Shown piece after piece: positions 22,850 to 35,475 of a stretch of DNA of 64,000 bases. A program made the position numbers and the translations under genes. Position 1 is the stretch's first letter; each line of letters begins with the position of its first letter. The DNA comes from Cloeon dipterum (lineage: Eukaryota > Arthropoda > Insecta > Ephemeroptera > Baetidae), in NCBI RefSeq assembly GCF_949628265.1, contig NC_088786.1, forward strand, positions 25,007,681-25,071,680, read 5' to 3'. The notes beneath the pieces are model-generated. The model did not search any database and was not told the DNA's origin. It worked only from the letters and a program-made list of their open reading frames with translations.

Positions 22850-25800
22850 ATGTCAAGGTAAATATCCGTATGAGAGGATTACGAAAAACGTTTTTGACTA
22901 TTATTTTGCAATTATGTATTCTTATTTCTAATGTTTTTCATAACATAATCTAGAATTATTAAGTTTTTATTCTAGTCATATTTTAGTGCCAAATTAATTA
23001 AAAATAACATGTTATAATATATTTATCAGTTTCCTTTTTTCTACATGAAATTTATATAGTTTCAATACATATATTTGTAAGTTTTTATGCAGTACAAACT
23101 AAGTTTGCTTTTTCAGATATAAAGCCATGAAGAGAACAAGATCGTCTCAATTAGTGCACTCGCAACAACCTGTAGAGTGGCGGCGGGCAGCTGAAAGTGA
23201 AGGAGACTTGTCTGATTCCGACGACGAATGGTGGAGTGACGATTCCAGTTGCAGCACTTGTTCATCTGAAGATGAAGGGTACTCCAAGAGTTCCTTAAAA
23301 CTTTAAATTAGAGATCCCAGATCACTTTCAAGATATATTCCAATTAAAATTATATATTATACGATTCTTTGCAGCAGGTGGAAATTTGCTTCTGAGGCAA
23401 TGTCTGGAGGAGAGCTGTTTTACATCGAGTGCAAAACTCAGAACTGGAATATTGCACAGAAGATGAAAAAGAAAACATTGCAGGGAAGCGCAAGTTCAGT
23501 TTCAAAACCAAACAAGGGATGGAAAAAAGGCGCCCATGGTAATATGCAGAAGTTATTAAAAGGACAAAAATTGAACAGATTTTCATCTTATTTTTAGGGA
23601 CTTTAGCTCAAATGATGAACAGAAATCGCAAGAGCAAAAACTCTCAGAACTCGACAGAAGTGGAAGAAAAGAGTGCTCATTCAACTCAGAGTACAAATAG
23701 TCCAAATTCCAGCCCTGGAGAAATTATTGAAGTAGAATTTAAAGCGATGCTTTAGTGAGCTAGAAATCCGTTTTTTAATTTACAAGGTAAGACTCCTGGT
23801 GGAGCCTCGGAGGCCCAATCTTGGTCGTCGGGCCACCTTGTGCGAAATGATGCTGGGCATCGTGCCGGGCCGACTGAAACCAGGTAGCGAAGATGACCGA
23901 ATTTTGGTTGCCGGCTTCATCCCCGACATGCCGGCATCGATGAGCAAGAAGATGAAACTGGGTACGTCTACCAGAACGAGAGGGGCACAAAAATCAATTA
24001 TCTGATAAATTCTAGGGGACTGGTTGCAGTGCATCGATGGACAGCAAGTATTTCACTCTAACATCGACAGTGTACTTTTGCGGATCTGCCCAAATGCCAC
24101 AGTGAATTATAAAGACGCTTTTGTTTTAATATTTTATCTAAAATATGAATTAATCATCAGGTCACTTTGCGCCTCCGCAGAATTGAGGATGGTACCAATA
24201 TTCACGCTGCGCCCTACTTGTTGTCAAAAGTAAAATGTGAGAGAAATAAATTTTTATAAAATAATACGATTGCTTTCTAGGGTTTAGAAATCGACCACTT
24301 GCTGCAAATATTGTGCAAAGGCTCTGCTGCCGCTGCAAAAGGCTCCTTGTTGCTACTGGAGAAATCAGATAAAATAATTTACAACTATCCGCAAGGAGGG
24401 GATTTGGTTGCAAACAGAGGAATCTTCATTACTCTTTGCCATTTTCTTGAAGATACCTTCATAGTGAAGCCTCAAAGGTTTGGAGCGTTTTGCTGAACCA
24501 AGCTCGTTAGTTAATCTTTAATTTTTAGTACTCGAATCCTGTTTGAAGACCGACCCTTCACCGTGCTATATTTAAGCGATGATAACCACGTTTTGCTGCT
24601 TGCATTGCCTGCTGACAAGCAAGTTCATATTTTTAGGCATATTATTATTATTAAATTATTGTGGTTTCCTAGGATATGTGAATCTTTGGCCGTAGAGGTA
24701 TTCAGAAAGTTTGTTGATGCTATTCACTTCACATACCACTCCTTTGTCAGGTAAGACTGACAATGAGTCATTAAGCGAATTTATTTAACGATTTAATGAT
24801 ATAGGTGCGCGGAGGATTACAAGCTTCGCTTAGACCTTTTAGTAGATTCCCTGCTCAAACAAGTTTGCAACGAGGAACAGCAACTGCTGTTCCATACGCA
24901 TTCAGCAACCCTTCCAATCAAAATACAAATTGAGGTGGACAGCGCTCTCTCTCTTGTAGAAGCAGCTCCAACAATAACCAAAGTATTTAAACCATTCCAA
25001 AAATCGACACCGCATAATTTCCTCTACCTTAACAGTTTTCTTCAGATTTGTTTCTCGTCATTGGATCTTGTCTTTATTACAAGGTAAAAAAGCAAACTGT
25101 AAGTCCTTGAATGAATTTTAATTACATCCCTAGAACGTTTGTGTGCGCAACCACTTGCCTGACGATCTGTTAAGCCCTCTGACCTGTCTTTTGTGGATCC
25201 ACAATATTTTGTCTTTGGAGCACTCTGGCTTGCCTTTGCAACGATTGCTGGCTTGGAAGGAAGTTTTCCCACCAGACCAACAAGTGCCACATGATGCATA
25301 CGACGAAACGCCTGGCAGATACTTCATCCTACTTCTTGGCCAAGTAACAAATAACGCGTGTTCTAGTCATGTAGTTCTTATGAATGATTGGAATTTCAGA
25401 ACCAACTTATCCTTGCAGTTTTGATAAAGTGCGATTTTTTGAATGAAAGGTAACGCAGACGTTCACGCGAAATAGGAAAGAGTTTAAAAATATTTATAAC
25501 ACAGCAACAGCGATGTGATGAAGCCCAGCGTCGCCTTCATTGAACAAGTGCAAGAAACTCTCGACAATTTACAACTCGTGGGCCTGGCCAACGTGCTTGA
25601 CTCTTACTTGTAATAGATGGCAGTAATTTGGTGACGTAACCAACTAAATCGCATTAATGTTTTCTAGGGACGATAAGGGAGGAGAAAGTGCAGAAAAAGT
25701 GTCCGTTTCAGATCAGCAAAGCAACTCATCAGACCATAATTTTTCGCATCGCAGCGGCAGTGTTGAAGGTAAAAATTCAAATCAGGCAAAAGATAAAGAG

Positions 25801-26445
25801 GACTAAAATATATTATAGGGATCAAAAGATATTCTCCAAAGAGAAATAGCAGTCGCCTTAGCATAAATTCTGAAGGAGAGACGATCAGTGAGACTAGCTC
25901 AGAGGCAAGTTGGAACAGCAGTGAAGTTTTTTCATACGGGCGTTTGAACAGATACAAATCTCCCAGCAGGTCAATAATTACTTAAGAGTGTTTGACATTA
26001 GACTTATAGGTTAATTGTTTTTCAGGCTTTTGATGGAGCCTTTTGAGCGTAATTTGAATGCTGTGCTGGTTTTGAATGGAAGAGAAAGTGTCATTTTGGC
26101 CAATAATGCGTCCAAAGACAGTTTGGACAGGCAAATTGACTTGATCAGGATATCTTTGATGAGCACTATGAGCGAAAGGAAAAGCAGGAACGGAGTTATG
26201 GAGGCGATTATTGAGTGCGGATTTGTACTTGCGAGCAGAGGGCGTAAATCGGATGAAGTCTGTCTTGTCGCTTGGTACGAAAAATTCACTTAAATTCTTA
26301 ACTGCCATAGCATAATTAAAAATCTTTCAGTAAGAGGCTATCAATGGACGGCAGCGCGAAACTCAAGCTAGTTTTTGTCTGGAGCGATGATATAGCAATC
26401 AATTTCAATGAGTTGTCAAATAGGCTGTCTTTCTTATCAGTTTAA
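22850..26445 (+). CDS. INTU: Inturned (INTU), planar cell polarity and ciliogenesis effector, about 789 aa
   Basis: Nineteen exons: 22850-22857, 23117-23278, 23375-23538, 23598-23731, 23787-23961, 24016-24101, 24161-24229, 24281-24477, 24529-24618, 24673-24750, 24805-24982, 25036-25083, 25134-25343, 25400-25449, 25505-25609, 25668-25768, 25819-25969, 26026-26274, 26331-26445. All phases close. An acidic Ser-rich N-terminus is followed by a PDZ-like domain (about residues 157-255; GIVPGRL, DWLQCIDGQQVFHSN). Longin-type domains follow (LLLLEKSDKIIYNYP, GIFITLCHFLEDTF, SDLFLVIGSCLYYK, GRYFILLLGQNQLILAVL). Inturned joins fuzzy and fritz in the CPLANE complex, acting at the ciliary base and in planar polarity. 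The intron after exon 9 is GC-AG. Exon 3 could begin three bases later (23378). The exon 4 donor (gaa/gtagaa) was chosen by frame. AATAAA is at 26527-26532. Confidence 0.9.
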
Positions 26446-26696
26446 ATTTCATGGATTTGGAATTGATATCGATTTGTAATAATTAAAAGAGACAACTTGA
26501 AGTGAAAATACGAGATTTTAATGTTCAATAAAGATCAGCAATGACATTCAAGTATTTCTGCATCACTTTCATTTGTTAATACTACTAATATCTTTATTAA
26601 AAAATTTGAATATGCGGAAAATGTGATTTTTAAATTCAAATGTTAAGAACCTCACCTTGAGGCAAAGTCACGGGGTGGATGTTATGGGCACAAAAT

Positions 26697-29303
26697 TCAG
26701 CGGAAGTGGGCCACCAGGGCACTGCTGGCTGGCTTGGCGGTGGTGCTTGTTGCAGTCTTCTTCTTCTGGTCCTTTGGGAATACCTGCCACAGGCGAATCG
26801 TTTCATCTGCTCCAGCAGACAAAACCACTTGTCCATCGGGAGACAGGCACAAAGTGAGAACTCTCTGGCTGTGTCCAATCAGCTCAGCAATCTGGAATTA
26901 AACCGGTGATAAATGAATCAGTTTAATACAAAACGCTTGACGTGCAAACCTTATCCAATGATGGGAATTTCCAGACGTTGATTTCGTGGTTGGAGTATCC
27001 ATGCCCAGAAACTATTTCCTTGTACTCCGTGGACCAGGCGAGCGAGCAAACTTGAGACTTGGTGTCAATTGCGCTCATATTGGTGCCGGTGCGGACATTC
27101 CAAAATCGAATGTGTCTGTCTGCAGTGCCGCCTCCCGAGGCAAGCACTCCACTTTGCCATGGACACCAGGCGAGGGCCTTGACAGCCGCTTGGTGCGCGC
27201 TACAAAATTACCAAATAAATTATTAACTGGCTGCTATCCCTGTGTAAAATTAAAGGTTAGCATGGTTACATTACAATATGAAATCTAACAAACGATATAA
27301 GTGTGATTTTTTATTAGGCAATTCAAAAATTTACCATAAACAAACCAACAATTAGAAAAATTAAGACATTTTTAGATTTTAAAGAAAATAAGAAACAAAA
27401 AATAATTTAAGAAATTAAGGAATTTCATCAGATTAGGCTAATAAAAATCAATAGTAAAATTTAAACAAATTTATTTTTTTTTTAATTTTGAGACCACGGG
27501 TAGGCTCTGGAAGCTGGCGGTTATAGTGCATGCAGGTCCCAAGAAAATGTACGTAAACAATATCCAATCACTCACTTGAAAGTGTGAATCGGCGTGGCAT
27601 CTGCATGCATGTCTGATGGAGACCGAGGCCAAATGTAGAGCAAATTGTCATTGGAACCTGAGGCAAGGTAGCTGCCGTCTGGAGACCACTTCAGACCACA
27701 CACCTCCTGAGTGTGATGATTTGATTCGGCAACAAGGTAGTTAGCTGCTCGCACGTCGTGGTGGTGAATGGCACCAATGCGGGACCCACTGCTCAGGACA
27801 AACATGTTCCAAGACATGGATGCAACCCTGCTTGTGTGGCTCCACATTGTGCGCACCTAGAACATTGTTAATTTACGCTGTTAACAAATTAACTGCACAA
27901 TAGAACCAACGAAATCGATGGTGACATTTGCTTTAATCTATTTTTCATTTCTCACCAAGTTTGGTTTGAGACATAATTTAAGACACCTATCCTGCGCACA
28001 GCTCCTAGTGGATTTTTCAAAAGAGCAATTTTGACTAATCAACAAATTTGTTAAGAGAATGCAAAAAACAATTTTTTAATATATGTTGCCTAAATGAATT
28101 TGTAACAAAGCGCGGTGCAGCTTAAACAGAAATAAAGTCCAACCTGTTTAATTTGGTTACAATCCCACAATTGCACTTGACCAGTTGTATTTGCCACGGC
28201 CAAAATTTGACCCTCCTGAATCCATGAGACTGATGTAACATAATCCTCTGCTCCTGTCAGTTCCATCAGCTGGGTGATATTTCCGGTCGCCTCATTCCAC
28301 AAGTAAACAGCATTGCGGAGCGCAACAGCTAGAATATTGTTTTTTCCCCAGTCAACTAGATTGAGATCTGTGCGTTCAACATTAGATGCATGTCAGCAAT
28401 ATATTTGGTAAGATTACAGTAGTCATCCATGATATCAGGAGCATCCAAAATCTTTTCTGGCATTGAAGGGATCACTCTAGTTGTAGCTTTTGACTTGAGG
28501 GATGGAGTTCTTCCACTGTCGTAGATCATTCTCATATTGTTTGCACCCTGTATATAAAATAAATTAATATTTTAATAACTGCCAATATTAGCATACAAGA
28601 GATGTGGGAGCTTTTTGACCAAACTGCATGACTCTTCGATTAGACAAGTCGCCTCCAAAAAGATTATCACTCATCACCTTCCTGTCTCTCTGGTTTTGAG
28701 AATTTGACTCATTTTCTTCATCTTCATCTTTTTTTGTTACCTGTTTTTATAAAAAAAAAATCTTATTAAAAATTCATGTAAAAATATTAACTTACTAAGA
28801 AATTGGCTAGATCAAAGTCAGTTGCACTCCTATTAGGAATAAATCTGTCACCCCAAGTAGGCGTCTTGCTTCCTAAAAACTTGAGCGTTAATTTTTATGT
28901 TGCAGCAGTTTGAAATGTTATACTCGAGGGAGATTTAGCGATCCCTTTAGATGGAGTTTTTCTGTTGTTTCCATTGGAACTTCTTCCAGGTGTTTTGCTC
29001 CCTTTAGCAGATATTGATCCATTCAATGATTTATTGAAGGACTTGCTCATGGACTGTCCCAGGATCGATTGATTCAAAATCGAGCTCGAAGTGTTACTGT
29101 AGCTTCTGAAATAGATAAAATTTAATGGAATGAAATCATTGTTTTTTGCGATATTGATGGAGGCCAATTTGAAATCCTTACTGCTCTTTTCCAGGTCGCT
29201 GCTGAGACTTGCTTCGCTTTCGAATAGGTTCATCCAATGACAGCGTTCCTATGAGATCATTTAAACCGGTAGGCATGCTTGCCGAATTCAACGAGCCCAG
29301 CAT
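26697..29303 (-). CDS. CDC20: CDC20/fizzy, activator of the anaphase-promoting complex, about 534 aa
   Basis: Nine exons on the minus strand: 29182-29303, 28924-29105, 28796-28872, 28597-28740, 28418-28547, 28144-28367, 27576-27856, 26950-27199, 26697-26891; phases agree. The basic N-terminal region leads to the C-box DRFIPNR (residues about 110-116), used to engage the APC/C. The linker ends DAPDIMDDYYLNLVDW, then a seven-bladed WD40 propeller follows (SGSRIGAIHHHDVR, VCGLKWSPDGSYLASGSND, GGGTADRHIRFWNV, AGADETIRLW). CDC20 recruits D-box and KEN-box substrates in mitosis and is the target of the spindle checkpoint. The last two residues are FR rather than the usual IR. An upstream exon at 29373-29383 could add MKNAI in frame before the ATG at 29303, so the true start is uncertain. 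Minus-strand AATAAA lies at 26593-26598; tail to tail with inturned. Confidence 0.95.
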
Positions 29304-30685
29304 GATTCTGAAATATGTTCTCTGGTTATAAATATATGTGAAGAATATGAGATGGTAAGCAGAAATTCTTACGCGTTTTTCATGCAGGAAATGTACAAGT
29401 CTTTTGAATAATAGCCTCGATTAATGAAGGAAAACGTATTGCATATACGCAAAATCAATTTATATTTAAAAATTGTGTTATAAATCTAGACAATTCACCA
29501 ACGAAAATAGTAAAATGTAATATCTACACGTTCAGTCTCAGAGGTGCTTGGTGCTTTTAAATATAACGAATAACGAACTATTCAGACGCAGTTTAACCCG
29601 CAGCCACGAACCGCCGGCAAAATCATCCAATCAAATTGAGAATCGAGCATCAAGTTGACGTCACCTGTTGAGGAAAGCTGAAACGATAGTAGTGTGATGT
29701 AAAGACTGAAGAGGTCACTAGATGTTTCCTACTTTCCTAGCAGAGAATTCATATAGCCAATCACCGATTTTGATCATCTGCAACCAGCCAACAGGAGGAA
29801 GGAGTCGGAAGAAGGAGGCTGACGGTCAAAATTGCTTGAGGCAAAACGCACAGTTGCACCAACAATTTAGGGGCACGCTAACTCGCTTAACGAATACATA
29901 TTTGATTTCTAAATTTCTTTTCGGGCACTGCTTACTTGAAACTTCTCCCAGCAATTCCCAGCTATTAACTTTTTTGCAGTGGTCCAAATCCGCAGTAGTG
30001 CCACGGGCAGCACAGGAATTCGAAGACCCTTGTTATGTTTTGGCAGCTCTGTCCTTGGATTCGTCCTTGAATCCCGTCCATTGTTATTGTCTCTCATCGC
30101 GGGCCTAAATTCTATGAGCCAGGAATGGTAAATCCATCAGTTGGCGGTCGTCCTTATTAGTACAAGGTACGTGCAGCAGCGCAAATTTATTATTCCATCA
30201 AAGACAGTTCATTTTTGGTCTGGGCGCGGAAGCGCGGGGGGTCTATGCAGGGGCACAAAATGCGAATGAACCTGTTGCTTGGTGCATGCTTTATTTACAT
30301 TCAACCATCTACCAGTACCAACAGTGTAGTGTGGGGGTACGAATCATGGCAGGGGACATGGGCAGAAACGAATGTTTGAGTGATTCACTCGCTGAGATTG
30401 CAGTGAAACACGAGTGATGCGCGTTCCAAGAATCGCATTACACAGTCTTTGCGCTCAGATTTGTGCCGACTCGATGTTAATGCTGAGCCGCGTCTTTTAG
30501 TGTTAGGTTGCTTTCAGCCTCGTGCGCTTCCTTTCGATTGTATTTTCGACTGTTGCTCCTTTTTCCAATGGCAAAGTCGGAATATTTTCTATTTTTACTT
30601 TTCCATTGTTATTAAATTTCGTAAATTTCTGACATCACGTGGGTTTTGAAAAGCATTTTTGTGCAATAATTGCAGCCCAAGCAAA
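29304..30685. other. Divergent interval between CDC20 and HBP1
   Basis: Both genes point away from this 1.4-kb stretch, so it should hold their promoters and 5' exons. CCAAT motifs occur on the plus strand near 29625 and 29756; NF-Y sites of this kind are common upstream of mitotic genes, but this is inference. The HBP1 start is preceded by an acceptor-like attgcag just before 30676, implying a noncoding first exon somewhere to the left. Open frames at 29722-30108 have no recognisable content. Confidence 0.45.
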
Positions 30686-33600
30686 ATGGAAGGGCTTCGA
30701 AAAGAATTGGAGGCGCTCGTGCCCGAGCAGGAGGCCCCCAAGGACCTGAGTGTGAAGGTGCGGCGTCCAAAGCCCGTGCCACCCCCGTTGGACCTTCGAC
30801 TTGGTGCGGTGGCAGAGTCGTACCGGCTGCAAGCGCCGCCGCCATCCCCCCTGAGCCCGACCGGGCAGAAGTCGCTGCCCTTCCGCAAGCGGGCGCACAG
30901 CCTATCGAGCCAGGAGGTTGCCACCACGACCACCTCGCCGGCGCCGTACGTCCCCGCCTCGGCCGGCATCAAGGAGGAAGCCCCGTGCGGCGTCGTCAGG
31001 GGACCCTTCAGCGTGGAGCGTCTCTTGGCGCCCCCGTCCGCCCTGCTCAGCCCGTCCTCGCTGGGTTCGAGCCAGGAGGAGTTGTGCTCTCCCCTTTGGC
31101 CGCCTCAGCAGCCTCGCGGCCCTAGACCGGTCTGGCACTGCTTTGCGGCCGGCTCCAAGGTCAGGTTCGGGGCAACCTGGCAGATGGTGGAGGAACTGGC
31201 ACCCTCGCGGAGTCCTGAGTGGCCCTTGCAGGTGAGCTTTAACTTTGGTTACGACCTTTCTCTCAAAACTCTTATCTCAGATGCTATATTATGAAAAATG
31301 AATCATAGCGATCATTCTGACGCTTTGCTTGAGAGCTAATTTTTTTAGTCGTACCGCTACAAATCAAATTGGACATTTTTGCTGTGACAAGTTATAGTTA
31401 ATTTGACTGAATATCACGCAACGGGCCAACATCTATTCCTCAAATTAACTATAACTTGTTACATTACTATGAAGTAGTGTTCAACTCAATTAATTTTTTC
31501 TTTTTTTCAAACATTTGAAATCTATTGCATTGGTGAATTCTGCTTATGGAAAGATAAAAATTGTTTCAAGGAATCGCCTTGGTTCTTCTAATTTAATCAG
31601 ATTTTGAAGCCTGTTTTCATTGAAGCAAAATAATTACTTTCATTGACCGCGTGGACGAGGAAATTTAATCGATTTTAGTTATTTCTGTCGTCACGTAAAA
31701 ATTTAACAGCTTTTGACTTGGAAAACGAAAATTATAGCCAGGTCTTTAGTGATTCAAGAGTCATTTCAAATTTCTGACTAACCTAGCTCCATTTTTATCA
31801 TCAGAAAAACATTGTTTATTTATCAAAGTTATTTATCAATCAATTAAGTATTTCGGCAACTGCAAGAGTTTTTATCATGAAAAAAGGTTTGTCATTTCAC
31901 AAACTGCGCAGTTTTATTCCACAGTTAATAATTAGTAAATAAATCCTGGACCCATAATAAAACCTCACGGAAAACTTCAAAATTAATTTAATATTAAGTT
32001 TCAAAAATTGCTCAGTATGGCGAGAGATTACCTTGTAATTAATCGTTTTTGTAATATTTTGCTTTTTCATGCAGTATTTTCTTGAAATTATTTTATGTAA
32101 AGACATTCAAGACGAATGAAGTATATATCATATTTAATAATATCTTATCAGTCAATTGCAGAAACTACATTTTAACTAGATCAAACAAATGCTTGGTGTT
32201 AAACTAGTTTAAAAATATTTGCAAATTGTAAAACTCTATTGTTATGTCTAAAATTACCGAAAGGAAAATTTACGACCACTGAACTTAATTACTAATTCGA
32301 AAAACTTGTTTGTTTATTTCGCTTCTCTTTGAAATGATAATCCCAAACGTAAATTTTGCTAATGCCAATGAATATACTTTTTTTGCAAATTCAACGGACA
32401 CGCCATCATTTTTTTTTTGATAAAATTATTTTTGGTTTCAATGTCAAATATATGGTGACTTCCTGTTACACTATGGGCTTATATCCAATGGTATTTTCAA
32501 GGACACTGTTCAACCTATGGCTCTATTGAATCAAATTGTACAATTTTAGTTTTCAACAAAAAAAATTAGTTTTGATTTGACATTACAGGTGTACCATACA
32601 TGCAAAATTAAATCAATCACAAAACATGGGCATGCGATTGCTTATTGATTATTATTTTCATGATTTGATTTCTGATTCTTTTCACTAATTGGTTAAAATA
32701 GGATTTTTAAGTCTAAAAATAATGCTATTGGAGAAAACTACTCTTGGCAGATGTTGTACTTGAACAAAAGATAAATGTTGAAGTAGCCTAATAAATTGTC
32801 AAATGTTGCCATTTTATTGTTCATTCAGTAATTCATATTTGTTTTAATGTAATTAAAACTTTTCTATTTTGACGTATTATCCATGACTTACCTAAATCCC
32901 GAAAATTTTTCTTCATTCTTTTTCAGACAATTTCCATTTTTCCCCTTTTTGTGGTTATCTTTCTTTTATCTGTTTATGTTGGTAGAAAATAGCGTGCCCG
33001 TTCCTCATTCGTTCCATGCCCTTGAATACCCTCACCGCTAACATACCTCCTATTCCCATTTGTTTTATTTGTTAAGGCCTCTCAACCTTATAATGGCTCC
33101 TTCCCTTGTTCAAAGTTTTGGTGAAGAGCTTCCTGTTAGATAAGTGAAATTGGAACTATTTTTAGTACGTTTATCGTTTGTACGTTATCAAAAGCAATAA
33201 AACGTGAACTTAAGGAACACCCACCTCTATTTACTAAAAATATTCAATATTTATGAATCACCTTATAATGTCTCTATTTTAATTCCAATTAAAATATTGA
33301 ATTCAGATCAGTTTTGTTGTTGTCGGTTGGAAGAAAAAAATGATTTATATTTTTTCACTCCTTCTAATGCAGTGAATCATTGTGGCAACACAATAAATAA
33401 TCAGATTTTTAACCTGCGCAGGTCGAAAACATTCATCTATATGGTCAGCGGATGATTCTCCAAATGCACCAACCCGCTGAAATCTGTAGACCTTGGGAAA
33501 GTGGAGTTACGGCCGAATGTGAGCTTGAGCATCCTTTCTTCGTCCAGGATAAAGGTGAATTATTCAACGTTTTTATAAAGGCTTGTAATAAATTTAATGT

Positions 33601-34229
33601 TCCCCTAGGCTGGTGCGCTGCGTATCCTGAGCTGACCATGCAGAAGTATGGCATGATCTGTCAGCCACTTGACAAAGGAGACGTCTTGTTGGCCCCGACC
33701 AAGCTGCCGATAAACTCTCCCGACATTTGTGACAGATTCAAGAGGTGATTGTTTTTTAAAACGCGGTATTTCAGTGCACACGATAACCTAAATTTCGCAG
33801 GTTCTCGTTCACCCCTGAAGAGCAGCACGTTGTTCTGTCTACCATGTCTCCTCAGGTTGGCTCAACCTCGGACGGTCTCCTGTCGCCACCCGTGTCTCCA
33901 GTAAAGAAAATCGTAGACCCAAACCGGCCAAAGCGGCCAATGAATGCATTCATGCTCTTCGCAAAGAAACACAGACTGGAACTCATCCAGAAGCACCCAG
34001 GGAAGGACAACAGGTGAACTTCTAAAACATATGCTAAATTACGAATTTCAAAAATGCAATCCTCACTGTTCGTAGGGCCATAAGCGTGCTGTTGGGGGAG
34101 TCGTGGCGCAGTCTGCCGCAAGAGGAGCGAGACGTGTTCGTGCAGGAGGCGCGTTCGCTCGCCACGGAACAAAAACGGTTGCACCCTGACTGCTGGAAGC
34201 GCAAGAGGTCGCACTCGACCCCCAGCTAG
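30686..34229 (+). CDS. HBP1: HBP1, AXH-domain and HMG-box transcription factor, 393 aa
   Basis: Five coding exons: 30686-31231, 33422-33554, 33609-33744, 33801-34013 and 34076-34229 (stop TAG at 34227-34229). ATG at 30686 is in a good context just after an acceptor and opens [20 protein letters not shown]. The Pro/Ser-rich N-terminus is GC-rich, unlike its surroundings. The AXH domain spans about residues 142-262 ([14 protein letters not shown], then [16 protein letters not shown] and [15 protein letters not shown]), split by introns 1 and 2. The HMG box lies at about 312-382 ([49 protein letters not shown]). HBP1 is a nuclear repressor of cell-cycle and Wnt target genes; AXH mediates contacts with corepressors such as SIN3. 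Human HBP1 is about 514 aa, so this form is shorter between the domains. A 3' UTR of about 1.2 kb ends near AATAAA at 35413-35418 and 35430-35435. Confidence 0.93.
31232..33421 (+). other. 2.2-kb first intron of HBP1
   Basis: Bounded by ttgcag/gtgagc and tgcgcag/gtcgaa, splitting the AXH domain after EWPLQ. AT-rich, with no reading frame of interest. It contains a long hairpin at 31385-31461, described separately. Confidence 0.7.
31385..31461. repeat. Long-stem hairpin in HBP1 intron 1 (possible pre-miRNA)
   Basis: acaagttatagttaatttga at 31387-31406 is the exact reverse complement of 31440-31459, and pairing extends outward with one mismatch. The result is a stem of about 22 bp with a 33-base loop, around 77 nt in total. 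That is the size of an animal miRNA precursor. It could equally be a small decayed inverted-repeat element, though no target duplication is seen. Confidence 0.5.
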
Positions 34230-35475
34230 ATCTCACGACCAAAGATCTCTCAATTGTCAGCCTCGCTCGACCAAAGACAACAATCAACAGCCACTGGCCG
34301 TCTCTTTCTTCCAACTTTGTTTAGGACTCAGTTCAAAATAATTATTAAGGTTTGGGTTAAGTTGCCCGCGGAAACTAAATCACGCGGAGTTAGAATGGTA
34401 CTGTTTATGATATAAGCGACTGTAAGAATTGTTGGTTGACTTATTGTTTTGCGTTTTAGCCAAGAGAGCACTTGCAAAGTTTTGAATTGATCCACTAAAG
34501 CACTGCCAGTTAAGCGTGGATTCAGCGGTTGTTATCGTATCGCTTGGACGGAATTCTATTTAAGGTTTTTCTATGATGTTGGATTCCAGTCCTTGCATGA
34601 TTGATCACAACCGCTTTTCCACGTATCAGGTTTCTGGTCGTTTCGTTGCCAGTTAACGATTAGAACTAAGAACTATGTTGCAAGTGCAAAGCCTGACCGT
34701 TTGGACAGCTCATCACCCTACTCCAATGTTACAGAATAATGATTAGCGGCGCGAAACTTGCCAGCGAGTATATTCCGTTTGCAATCGTGATAATTTGGAA
34801 AGATGTCTTCCCTGTTTCTACCTGAACTTCAGAAATCTATTTTTCAAAATGTTGACGGAACACGTTATCATAAATTTATTGAAGTTGCAATGGAAAGAGA
34901 AAGAAAACTACTGTTGAATTTAGCTAATTAGCCCTATTTAGATCAGCCAGCCGAGTGCAATATTGACCATTTTTTTATGAAACGGCTGGCTCGGCGCACA
35001 AGACAATAGAATGTGGCATTTGAGGACTGACTGTGATATGTGCCTCTCACTCAATACCAGATGGATCTTCATGGACGATCTCACCCAAAATCACACTCGC
35101 GCCCACCAGGGCAGCTGAATTCGAAACAAACGCATGATTTGAATCTGATCTCATTTTGCGACCGGCCAAATGAGCGAAATTCGAAGTTGAATCCAGAGTC
35201 AGTTATTCATTTGGGCAGAGATTACTACCACAACACTATGAATAATTGTAGCTCTGATGATTGCTATTGCATAGTTTAGCTTTTTAAGTAATGTATTTTA
35301 ACTGTCAGTTTACAGTAAAATTTAGCATAATGCATCGAATGTAATGTTCTTGTATGAATACTTCACCATTTTTTCATATGGCTGCAAACAAAGCAACTTC
35401 ATGTTTTTACCAAATAAAGTCGATAATTCAATAAAACGTAATGTTTAATTTCCACGGTCAACTATCCAGAATTCA
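34230..35475. other. HBP1 3' UTR, abutting the PNKP 3' end
   Basis: No gene is seen. HBP1 poly(A) signals AATAAA lie at 35413-35418 and 35430-35435. On the other strand an ATTAAA at 35444-35449 could end PNKP just 27 bp past its stop. The two convergent transcripts therefore probably meet or slightly overlap here. Confidence 0.6.

Noticed and set aside
30670-31235. Several long Pro/Arg-rich frames overlapping the first HBP1 coding exon
   Set aside because: High GC content removes stops from all frames; only the HBP1 frame continues in phase into conserved AXH exons.
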